Assembly: GCA_001797845.1 (NCBI GenBank)
Contig: MGQN01000046.1
Span: 22,712-35,159 of the forward strand
Reading direction: 5' to 3'
DNA length: 12,448 nt
Origin: Deltaproteobacteria bacterium RBG_16_44_11
Lineage (GTDB): Bacteria; Desulfobacterota; Syntrophia; Syntrophales; Smithellaceae
The notes below the pieces were generated by a model. That model was not told the origin of the DNA. It made no database searches and saw only the letters and a program-made list of their open reading frames with translations. Below are positions 6,308-12,448 of the stretch, piece by piece. Every line of letters starts with the position of its first letter. Position 1 is the stretch's first letter. The position numbers and the translations under genes are program-made.

Positions 6308-6416
6308 CAGCAAAGAAGAACAAAAGGGTCAAGTCTGACTTTAACCTTTTCTAAATTTAGTGTTTTTTAATGTCAGTAACCTAAATTCTTAAATAATAAG
6401 ATGTGCCACAGTTCGA

Positions 6417-6442
6417 TTTATTAGGGTCATTTATTAGGGTCA
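6417..6442 (+). repeat. Tandem 13-bp repeat, two copies
   Basis: TTTATTAGGGTCA occurs twice head to tail (6417-6429 and 6430-6442). The second copy runs into the palindrome AGGGTCAGCGCCCT (6436-6449) that starts the truncated cassette. Confidence 0.8.
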
Positions 6443-6548
6443 GCGCCCTTTTTTAAAATACAGGCAAAGAAATAATTCATTCTAAAACCATGGACTTAAA
6501 TATACTCGCAATTTTCTTTATTTCAATTATTTTTTTGCACTGATCAAC
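6436..6548 (+). repeat. Truncated copy of the upstream cassette
   Basis: The left edge is AGGGTCAGCGCCCT plus T-run/AAA, as in copy 2 at 3329-3342. The hairpin units A and B are missing. From 6485 it rejoins the cassette (AAAACCATGGACTTAAATA and the AT-rich block) up to GCACTGATCAACAGC, where similarity stops. The promoter and leader of the full cassettes are absent. The 127 bases from here to the LpxR-like start show only a weak possible promoter (TTGTAA-17-TATTAC, 6589-6617). Confidence 0.75.
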
Positions 6549-6675
6549 AGCAAAATAAATGGATTCCCAAGGTATCCGCCTTATATTTTTGTAAATAATC
6601 GGCCGTTGTGGTATTACCGGTTTGCATGCAAGCCATTATTTACGTGTCCTGGTCAGTATTTTAAATGGAGAGCAA

Positions 6676-7722
6676 ATGAACCCAAAACCGTTATTGACGA
6701 TTGCCTTCATTCTCATCCTTCTCTTCCTGCCTGGGACATCCATTGCCGGAGATGAAAAAGCGAGAAAAGCGAGCACCCTGACCTTTTATCTAGAGAATGA
6801 TACTATTTTCGACACCGACCGCTATTATACCAGTGGAATGAAAATCTCCTGGTTTTCCCGGGATCTTTCGAACTATAGCGATATTGTGACTTTGTCGTTG
6901 CTCCAGCGGTTTATCGAACAACTGCCGTTGATCAACGATCCGGGAGACCAGCGCACGGTTTCTGTCTCATTTGGGCAAAACATGTACACACCGAAGGACA
7001 TGGAGCGGACCGATCTGATCGTAGATGACCGGCCTTATGCGGGAGTTACCTATCTGGGACTGGGGCTTCACAGCAGGAACCTGCGTAAAATGGACACCCT
7101 GGAACTCGATATCGGCATCGTTGGACGCCATTCCTATGCAGAAGATTGTCAGACTGAGTTTCATAGATGGATTGGTTCTGAAAAGGCCAATGGCTGGGAA
7201 AATCAACTCCACGACGAACCCATCCTGAACCTATACTATGAGCGCAAGTGGAAAACACTGCAAATCATAAATTCGGAAGGGTTTGGATTCGACTGCGTTC
7301 CCCACGCCGGCCTGGCCGCCGGCAATGCCTATATCGGGGCTAATCTGGGCAGCCAGGTGCGTTTCGGTTGGAACATCCCGAACGATTTTGGGACGTATCC
7401 GATTTCGCCCGGGTCAGACAGCAGTTCTCCCCTCGATGATACCGATCCCCGCTTCTTTCGTCTGTTTCACCGTATCGGCTTGCATCTTTTCTTTGGCGTT
7501 GACGGGAAAGCTGTCGCACGCAATATTCTACTTGACGGAAACACTTTTCGGGACAGCCACAGCGTTGACAAGGAGTATTTCGTCGCCGATTTTATCGGAG
7601 GCATAGGGTTGATCATTCATCAAGTCAAAATAACCTATTCCCATGTCTATCGGACAAAGGAGTTTAAAACGCAGAAGGATGAACAGCAGTTTGGGGCGAT
7701 TTCCGCCTCATTCACATTTTAA
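6676..7722 (+). CDS. lpxR: LpxR-family lipid A 3'-O-deacylase (outer-membrane beta-barrel)
   Basis: The ATG at 6676 is chosen over an in-frame ATG at 6622: it follows GGAGAG and directly opens a signal peptide (hydrophobic 6-18, cleavage after TSIA at 24). The protein is 348 residues, close to LpxR size. LpxR removes the 3'-acyloxyacyl chain from lipid A in the outer membrane, using calcium. The expected active-site pattern is present: ND at 41-42, YTSG with T52, RPYAG at 119-123, and Q159-x3-H163-x5-E169, the same Q/H/E spacing as Q118/H122/E128 of Salmonella LpxR. GWENQLHDEP follows as in the family. It ends in FTF, a barrel-type C-terminus. The family is secure; activity on this host's lipid A is inferred from conserved residues. 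Confidence 0.88.
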   Translation: MNPKPLLTIAFILILLFLPGTSIAGDEKARKASTLTFYLENDTIFDTDRYYTSGMKISWFSRDLSNYSDIVTLSLLQRFIEQLPLINDPGDQRTVSVSFGQNMYTPKDMERTDLIVDDRPYAGVTYLGLGLHSRNLRKMDTLELDIGIVGRHSYAEDCQTEFHRWIGSEKANGWENQLHDEPILNLYYERKWKTLQIINSEGFGFDCVPHAGLAAGNAYIGANLGSQVRFGWNIPNDFGTYPISPGSDSSSPLDDTDPRFFRLFHRIGLHLFFGVDGKAVARNILLDGNTFRDSHSVDKEYFVADFIGGIGLIIHQVKITYSHVYRTKEFKTQKDEQQFGAISASFTF

Positions 7723-7726
7723 ATCC

Positions 7727-7765
7727 AGATGTGATGGGCCGGATATTTCCGGCGTTACATCTTTC
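7727..7765 (+). terminator. Possible terminator hairpin after the LpxR-like gene
   Basis: Outer arms AGATGT/ACATCT and inner arms GCCGGA/TCCGGC around TATT form a hairpin with one internal bulge, starting five bases after the stop. Only a short T-run (TTTC) follows, so termination would be weak. Confidence 0.45.
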
Positions 7766-7880
7766 AAATAGTAATTCACAACATAAAGATTTTTCAAAAT
7801 CGTTTGTTTATGGGTGTAATCGATAACCGAGCTGTACTTTATTGGACAATATCCGCAAAATCAAATATAGATCAGCCGTT

Positions 7881-7973
7881 ATGGGTAAAAATATTCTTTT
7901 AGTCAATCCCTGGATTCACGATTTCGCGGCGTACGATTTCTGGCTGAAACCTCTGGGGCTTCTATATTTAGGC
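7881..7973 (+). pseudogene. Orphan 5' fragment of a radical SAM gene (31 codons)
   Basis: From ATG to GGC this reads MGKNILLVNPWIHDFAAYDF... and matches the start of the intact radical SAM gene at 8658 with only six base differences in 93, five of them in the first eight codons. Weaker similarity extends upstream (CTTTATTGG at 7838 versus CTCTATTGG at 8612). The match ends abruptly at 7973/7974, where the minus-strand DUF2283 gene begins its coding region. It is a remnant of a duplicated or interrupted gene and not functional. Confidence 0.88.
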
Positions 7974-8183
7974 AACGTGACTTTTCAACTCAATGGAAAG
8001 GGGCTTTTCTTGCTTTAATGAACTGACTTTCAATATAGAAAAACCGATTATGTTTCCCTTGTCGTCAACTTTTTCCATTACCGCATCGTTCTCGGTTTCT
8101 TTGAAATAACCGGCTTTTTGTTGAAAAAGGACTTCCAGATAATCCCCATCTTTATCGTACCAAACTTTTATCCCTTCGCCCAT
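7968..8183 (-). CDS. DUF2283 protein, probable antitoxin-like partner
   Basis: The 71-residue protein has the DUF2283 signature: VWYDKDGDYLEVLF near the start, then DAVMEKVDDKGNIIGFSILKVS. The ATG follows AGAGGTG, and the start overlaps the end of the upstream gene by 16 bases, so translation is probably coupled. The last codon and stop lie inside the orphan radical SAM fragment (stop at 7968-7970), so the 3' end was set by a recombination junction. The original protein may have been slightly longer or different at its end. DUF2283 proteins often sit beside small putative toxins (DUF4258 and similar), which supports the antitoxin reading; direct evidence for the family is limited. Confidence 0.82.
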   Translation of the reverse strand: MGEGIKVWYDKDGDYLEVLFQQKAGYFKETENDAVMEKVDDKGNIIGFSILKVSSLKQEKPLSIELKSHVA

Positions 8184-8482
8184 AACGTTTCACCTCTTTT
8201 TATTGTATCTGTAAAATATGCAGTTAATATGAAAAAGTCGTCATCTCTTGCCTTAACTATAACACATAAGTACTTTTTTCCAACAGGTGTTTTTGAGTAA
8301 TACCTGTAGAAAAGCTCCGCCTCCGAATCTGTTCGTGACTTGATTACAAATTCGGGGTTTGCCAAAGTCTCTTGTATTTTATCAATCTGGCCTGACATTT
8401 CGGGATGGTCAAGTTCAATATGCTTCAGCCGTTCATCAGTAAAACGTATTCTCCTACCGTAAAAATCAATAAACCACTTCAT
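8168..8482 (-). CDS. Putative BECR-fold toxin (RNase-like) of a toxin-antitoxin pair
   Basis: This 104-residue protein contains FTDERLKHIELDHPEM, then a central helix, an ELFYRYYSKTPVGKKYLCVIVK strand pair and FFILTAYFTDTIKRG. The arrangement His...HPE, a 'p.v...YY' stretch, a 'kyl.viv' strand and '.iltaY.t..ik.G' is that of BECR-type (Barnase-EndoU-ColicinE5/D-RelE) and DUF4258-like small proteins, many of them predicted RNA-cleaving toxins. Candidate catalytic residues are H21, H26, R49 and the terminal T/Y residues, not proven. It is the first gene of a two-gene operon with a good promoter, and the DUF2283 gene overlaps its end. The toxin role is inferred from fold-like pattern and context. 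Confidence 0.75.
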   Translation of the reverse strand: MKWFIDFYGRRIRFTDERLKHIELDHPEMSGQIDKIQETLANPEFVIKSRTDSEAELFYRYYSKTPVGKKYLCVIVKARDDDFFILTAYFTDTIKRGETLWAKG

Positions 8483-8545
8483 TCTCTCTGCACCTAATAT
8501 TATTTAATTACAGTAATATTTCCAATGACTTCCTGCTATTCAAGC

Positions 8546-8573
8546 AATATACGCCCCGGATATTGAAAGTCAA
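8546..8573 (-). promoter_or_regulatory. Promoter of the toxin-antitoxin-like operon
   Basis: On the minus strand: TTGACT (8568-8573), 16-base spacer, TATATT (8546-8551). Each box matches consensus at five of six positions. It lies about 65 bases upstream of the putative toxin's start codon. Confidence 0.65.
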
Positions 8574-8657
8574 TTAAAAAATAAACGGTTTCACGCCTCA
8601 AAATGCAAGTGCTCTATTGGTTTTGTAAATCATAGTCGGCTGTGGTAAATGCTCGTC

Positions 8658-10004
8658 ATGGGCAAAAAGATTCTTCTGATCAATCCCTGGATTCACGATT
8701 TCGCGGCGTACGATTTCTGGCTGAAACCTCTGGGCCTTCTATATTTAGGCGGCCTTTTGCGTCAAAACGGCCATCAAGTCCAGTTTATCGATTGCCTTGA
8801 CCCGTATCACCCCGCGATGCAGGCCTGCGGCCTCAAACGGCCGGCGCGCCACACTTACGGCCGCGGCAAATTCTTCCGGCAGGTTATACCCAAACCGGAT
8901 AGCTTAAAAATAATGCCTAAAAATTATTGCCGCTACGGGATTACACCGGAAATATTTGGAGAAGAGCTAAACAACTATCGGGACACGGACATTGTCTTAA
9001 TCACTTCGATGATGACTTACTGGTATCCCGGAGTTTTCGAAGCCATTAAAATAATCAAAGAAGTATTGCCTAAAATCCCCATTGTGCTCGGCGGCAAATA
9101 CGCGACTTTGTGTTCTCGGCATGCCGTAAAATATTCCGGCGCTGATTTTGTCATTGCCGGTGCGGGTGAAAAACCGGTTTTGAAATTGCTACAAGATCTA
9201 TTCGGCGAAAAAATATTGTTTATGCCCAATGAAGAAAATCTGAATTCCTACCCCTACCCCGCTTTCGATTTAATCCGCAAGGTAGAGCAACTGCCTATTA
9301 CCACTTCCCGCGGTTGTCCCTATCGGTGCAGTTACTGTTCATCGCATATTCTCAACAAAAAATTTCTCCGGCGCGATCCGCTAAAAGTCGCCGACGAAAT
9401 AGAACACTGGCAAAAAAAATTCGGCGTAAAGAATTTCAGTTTTTATGATGATGCCCTGCTTGTTGAGCCGGAAAAAATGATTATTCCGCTCTTACATGAA
9501 CTCCGAAGGCGAAACCTATCCTGCCAGTTCCATTGCCCCAACGGATTACATTTGCGCGAAATAGACGGGGAGTTAAGCAAATTGCTCTATGCTTCGGGAT
9601 TCAAGACTATCCGCTTCGGTTTTGAAACATCCGACTTCAAAAGACAGAAACAAACGGGAGGCAAAGTCGTAAACGAAGAATTACAAAGAGGCGTGCGTCA
9701 TTTAAAAAAAGCGGGCTATAAAACAGATGATATAGGAATTTATCTTCTCTGCGGACTTCCCCATCAGAGTGCAGTGGAAGTCCAGGACAGCATTGATTTT
9801 GTTAGAAAATGCGGAGCCAAACCGATGCTTGCCGAATACTCGCCCATTCCCGGCACAAAAATGTGGGCCCAAGCTCTGCTTGCATCCCCCTTTGACATTC
9901 AGGGCGAACCGCTATATCATAACAATTCAATGCTTCCCTGCCGGAGTGATGATTTTAGTTTTGCCGCTTATACGGAACTGAAGGCGGCGCTGAAGAATGA
10001 ATGA
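8658..10004 (+). CDS. Radical SAM protein with an N-terminal cobalamin-binding-like domain (COG1032 type)
   Basis: The 448-residue protein has a Rossmann-like N-terminal part (KKILLINPW at the start, VLITSMMTYWY, IPIVLGGKYATL, ADFVIAGAGEKPV) like the B12-binding half of COG1032 enzymes. The cobalamin histidine motif DxHxxG is not seen. The radical SAM core follows with CPYRCSYC (C220, C224, C227) for the 4Fe-4S cluster, then FGVKNFSFYDD, FKTIRFGFET and IYLLCGLP, which are typical later core strands. Such enzymes start radical chemistry from S-adenosylmethionine, often methylations or rearrangements; the substrate here is unknown. The start at 8658 is preferred over 8649 because the orphan copy begins at the equivalent ATG. 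No clear ribosome site is seen. No partner pathway genes are in the window. Confidence 0.88.
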   Translation: MGKKILLINPWIHDFAAYDFWLKPLGLLYLGGLLRQNGHQVQFIDCLDPYHPAMQACGLKRPARHTYGRGKFFRQVIPKPDSLKIMPKNYCRYGITPEIFGEELNNYRDTDIVLITSMMTYWYPGVFEAIKIIKEVLPKIPIVLGGKYATLCSRHAVKYSGADFVIAGAGEKPVLKLLQDLFGEKILFMPNEENLNSYPYPAFDLIRKVEQLPITTSRGCPYRCSYCSSHILNKKFLRRDPLKVADEIEHWQKKFGVKNFSFYDDALLVEPEKMIIPLLHELRRRNLSCQFHCPNGLHLREIDGELSKLLYASGFKTIRFGFETSDFKRQKQTGGKVVNEELQRGVRHLKKAGYKTDDIGIYLLCGLPHQSAVEVQDSIDFVRKCGAKPMLAEYSPIPGTKMWAQALLASPFDIQGEPLYHNNSMLPCRSDDFSFAAYTELKAALKNE

Positions 10005-10016
10005 TAGAGCATTAAT

Positions 10017-10143
10017 GTCATTGCGAGTCCGTCGTAGCGGACGTGGCAATCCACGTAATAGCAAACAGCTAATAGATTGCTTCGGTTGTTGCACTCCCTC
10101 GCAAAGATATTACGACACAACCTCCTCGCGGGAATGACTTTTT
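10017..10143. repeat. Dispersed intergenic palindrome (GTCATTGCGAG type), possible terminator
   Basis: The outer arms GTCATTGCGAG (10017-10027) and CTCGCGGGAATGAC (10125-10138) face each other and are followed by TTTTT. Inside are a small hairpin GTCCG/CGGAC and the words GGCAATCCACG, AGATTGCTTCGG and TTGCACTCCCTCGCAA. These phrases are typical of multicopy intergenic repeats in deltaproteobacterial and related genomes. It fills the space between the radical SAM gene and the next gene and may terminate transcription. Confidence 0.75.
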
Positions 10144-10160
10144 AATGGATTTTTAAGATT

Positions 10161-10400
10161 ATGACTATTCTGATCTGGATTAAAAATTCGCTGATTTTGT
10201 TGCTTTCGCTGGTTTTTTTAGCTATCGGCATCAACACGCTGGTGGGTTCGTTCTCTCTGAATAATCCTTATGAATTCCTGATGTATTTTTTTTCCGCCTC
10301 TCTTTTAATTTTAGTTTGTCTGGTGGGAATTATTTATTTTATCTTTCGTTTCTTTCCCAAAAAACAACAAAATGGAATTGACGATGTTAAAGCCGAATAG
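10161..10400 (+). CDS. Small two-helix inner-membrane protein, function unknown
   Basis: The 79-residue protein has two hydrophobic helices (about 9-31 and 39-66) joined by a short polar loop (SFSLNNPYE). A basic cytosolic flank, RFFPKKQQ, follows helix 2, so both ends are predicted inside. The ribosome site is weak. Its end overlaps the start of the M16 peptidase gene by 17-29 bases, which argues for a real, translationally coupled gene. No family is recognised. Confidence 0.72.
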   Translation: MTILIWIKNSLILLLSLVFLAIGINTLVGSFSLNNPYEFLMYFFSASLLILVCLVGIIYFIFRFFPKKQQNGIDDVKAE

Positions 10401-11883
10401 AATTTGCAAGTTATTTTTTATTCTGGCGGCATTTCTTTGCCTTACCGCCGGCGCTTCCGGCTTTGACCTGGAAAAGAAAGTCGTCAAAGCAAAATTAAAA
10501 AACGGCATAACGGTTTTAATACTGGAGCGTCATATCAGCCCGACGGTTTCTCTCTACATCCGGCATCGCGTCGGCGCAGTGGATGAAGCACAAGGTGAAA
10601 CCGGCGCCGCGCATCTTTTGGAACATATGATGTTCAAAGGCACCACCACCATCGGCACTAAAAATTTCGCGGCGGAAAAGAAAATATTGGACGCTATCGA
10701 AAAAACGGGCATGGCTTTGGATAAAGAAAAGCGAAAAAGCCAAAAAGCCGATGCTACAACACAGCAAAAGCTCACCGCCCGGCTGAAAAAATTGCAGGAA
10801 GAGCATAAAAAATATTTCATCCCCAATGAAATCGACCGCCTTTACACCCAAAACGGCGGCCTGGATATGAACGCTTCCACCGGCCAGGACGTGACCACTT
10901 ATCAGGTGAGCCTTCCTGCCAATAAAATCGAACTCTGGGCGAGAATCGAAGCGGATCGCCTGCTTCATCCCGTCTTTCGAGAATTTTACACGGAACGCGA
11001 TGTGGTCATGGAAGAAAGAAGACAACGTGTCGAAACAGATCCGGACGGCAAGCTGTATGAACAATTCATGAGCACAGCCTATACAACCCATCCTTATAGA
11101 AATCCGATATTAGGCTGGCCGGAAGATTTAATGAACTTAAGCCCGACTTTGCTGAAAAATTATTTTGAAAAATATAAAACGCCGCAAAAAACGGTTATCG
11201 CGGTTGTGGGAGCGATCAATCCGCAAGAAACTCTAAAAGTGATGGAAAAATACTTTGGCCGCCTTCCGGCTTCCCGGGAAAAAGAAAGTATCATCCCCGC
11301 GGAACCCAATCAAACAGCGGAAAGAAGGGTGGATGTTATTTTTGATGCCAATCCGATGATGATTATCGGCTTTCACAAGCCCACCGCTCCGGCTTATGAT
11401 GATTACGTTTTCGATTTGCTGGAGACAATCCTGAGCAAGGGGCGAACAAGCAGGTTATATCAAATACTTGTCACGCAGATGCAAATAGCTCAAAGTGTCA
11501 GCGCCTACAATGGATTACCGGCTAACAAATACCCTAACCTTTTCGCGATATTCGCCGGACCCCGCCATCCTCATACCACCGTTGAGCTGGAAGAAATCAT
11601 TCTGCGCGAAATTGAAAAGATCAAAACGCAGCCGGTAACGGACGCGGAATTAGCCAAAGCGAAAAATCGACTGCGGATGGAACATATTCAGAGTCTCGAT
11701 TCTAATTCTAAAATTGCCTCAATTATATCGTATTACGAAGTATTGCTGGGCGATTACAAATATTTTTACGATTATCTAAACAAGATCGATAAAGTAACAG
11801 CCAGCGATATTCAAAAGGCGGCTAATATTTATTTAAACAAGGAAAACCGCACCATCGCCGTCTTGGAAAAAAAGAAAGAATAA
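10384..11883 (+). CDS. M16 zinc peptidase, catalytic subunit (exported)
   Basis: The 499-residue protein has a signal peptide (basic MLKPNRICK, hydrophobic 10-22, cleavage near AGASG). An in-frame ATG lies 12 bases earlier at 10372; neither start has a strong ribosome site, and 10384 gives the more normal signal sequence. The inverted zinc motif HLLEH (H77, E80, H81) is followed by MFKGT, and the third ligand is E210 or E211 in VVMEERR. About 55 residues of charged helix (ALDKEKRKSQKAD...LQEEHKKYF) are inserted between the motif and the NGGLDMNAST strand, as in a known M16 subtype, which explains the long ligand spacing. M16 enzymes degrade short peptides inside a closed chamber, here probably in the periplasm. 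The next gene, nine bases downstream, encodes the partner subunit. Confidence 0.92.
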   Translation: MLKPNRICKLFFILAAFLCLTAGASGFDLEKKVVKAKLKNGITVLILERHISPTVSLYIRHRVGAVDEAQGETGAAHLLEHMMFKGTTTIGTKNFAAEKKILDAIEKTGMALDKEKRKSQKADATTQQKLTARLKKLQEEHKKYFIPNEIDRLYTQNGGLDMNASTGQDVTTYQVSLPANKIELWARIEADRLLHPVFREFYTERDVVMEERRQRVETDPDGKLYEQFMSTAYTTHPYRNPILGWPEDLMNLSPTLLKNYFEKYKTPQKTVIAVVGAINPQETLKVMEKYFGRLPASREKESIIPAEPNQTAERRVDVIFDANPMMIIGFHKPTAPAYDDYVFDLLETILSKGRTSRLYQILVTQMQIAQSVSAYNGLPANKYPNLFAIFAGPRHPHTTVELEEIILREIEKIKTQPVTDAELAKAKNRLRMEHIQSLDSNSKIASIISYYEVLLGDYKYFYDYLNKIDKVTASDIQKAANIYLNKENRTIAVLEKKKE

Positions 11884-11892
11884 GATTATCCT

Positions 11893-12448
11893 ATGAATTC
11901 AAAAGCAATCAACGTGTCAAAGAAAATAATCTGTCTGCTAATAATATCGCTATTCTTCGCGCAAGGATTATATAGCGGCGCGTACGCAGCGGATTCCCGT
12001 TTTATTTCTCCCGATAAAATTAAATTTCCCGCCCTGCAATTTAATCTACCGCAGGCCCAGCGCGTTGTTCTCGATAACGGCATTGTGCTTTATATTCTGG
12101 AAGATCACGAACTGCCGCTGGTTAATATTCATGCCGTCGTTAAAACAGGAACAATGTATGACCCGGAAGGAAAAGAGGGCGTCGCGGAACTGACCGCCTC
12201 CGTGATGAGAACCGGCGGCACAGCAAAGCTAAGCAGCGAGGAAATGGATAAGCGTTTTGATTATCTGGCCGCGTCAGCGGCAATTTCCATGTCTATGGAA
12301 TCAGCCGGGGTTGATTTTTCCATTTTGAACAAGGACCTTGATGAAGGACTTGACCTTCTGGCACAAATACTTACCGCGCCCGCCTTTGAAAAAAAGAAAC
12401 TTGAACTCGCGGTGCAGTTAAAGCATGAGGATTTGCGCCGGCTGCAGG
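11893..12448 (+). CDS. M16-family non-catalytic partner subunit, cut by the right edge
   Basis: 185 codons are visible and the frame is still open at the window edge. A signal peptide (basic start, hydrophobic 12-24, cleavage after AYA at about 32) leads into a typical M16 N-terminal domain: QRVVLDNGIVLYILEDHELPLVNIHAVV. Where the catalytic subunit has HLLEH, this one reads GVAELTASVMRTGGT, so the zinc ligands are lost. This matches the inactive subunit of M16B heterodimers, where one chain carries HxxEH and the other helps bind substrate. It starts nine bases after the catalytic gene's stop, so they are co-transcribed. The ribosome site is weak (AAAGAAAGAATAAG region). Confidence 0.9.
   Translation, partial: MNSKAINVSKKIICLLIISLFFAQGLYSGAYAADSRFISPDKIKFPALQFNLPQAQRVVLDNGIVLYILEDHELPLVNIHAVVKTGTMYDPEGKEGVAELTASVMRTGGTAKLSSEEMDKRFDYLAASAAISMSMESAGVDFSILNKDLDEGLDLLAQILTAPAFEKKKLELAVQLKHEDLRRLQ

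Noticed and set aside
7283..7606. 107-residue plus-strand ORF
   Set aside because: It is a frame shadow inside the LpxR-like gene, which keeps all family motifs in its own frame.
10516..11091. 191-residue minus-strand ORF
   Set aside because: It lies wholly opposite the M16 catalytic gene, whose motifs are clear. The reverse-frame product has no recognisable domain and no ribosome site was seen.

Overview
The window looks like a chromosomal segment of a Gram-negative bacterium, most likely a deltaproteobacterium (Desulfobacterota, Syntrophus/Smithella-like). The evidence is an outer-membrane beta-barrel protein, two lipoproteins, an LpxR-family lipid A deacylase, a paired M16 peptidase operon, an uncharacterised radical SAM protein, and a GTCATTGCGAG-type intergenic palindrome. 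The lineage is inferred from gene content only. No rRNA, tRNA, CRISPR array, integrase or intact transposase was seen.

Left part (1-1936, all minus strand): a compact three-gene operon reads leftward off the window edge. It encodes an acyl-carrier-protein-like small protein, an XRE repressor and an ImmA/IrrE (M78) zinc peptidase. It has a good -35 box with a perfect CTTACA/TGTAAG dyad covering the -10 region, as expected for autoregulation by the XRE protein. XRE-ImmA pairs are familiar switches of mobile elements and defence or stress modules, but the carrier-protein-like first gene is unusual. This is the best candidate here for an undescribed system. Upstream of it is a small three-helix membrane protein of unknown function.

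Middle part (1937-7765, plus strand): four single-gene units encode envelope proteins: an 8-stranded-type outer-membrane barrel, a transglutaminase-fold lipoprotein, a DUF4136-like lipoprotein and an LpxR-like lipid A 3'-O-deacylase. The long spacers between them hold a dispersed repeat family. A ~370-bp upstream cassette (hairpin units, AT-rich block, promoter and leader) is duplicated almost whole before the first two genes. A single hairpin unit lies before the third and a truncated cassette before the fourth. Strong intrinsic terminators follow the first and third genes.

Right part (7766-12448): a two-gene minus-strand toxin-antitoxin-like module (BECR-type putative toxin plus DUF2283 protein) sits between a 31-codon orphan copy of a radical SAM gene start and the intact radical SAM gene. 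The stop codon of the DUF2283 gene lies inside the orphan copy, marking an insertion or recombination junction. After the radical SAM gene and a dispersed palindrome come a small two-helix membrane protein and two M16-family exported peptidase subunits. The first subunit has an intact HxxEH zinc site. The second has lost it and runs off the right edge. This active/inactive pairing is typical of bacterial M16B heterodimers.
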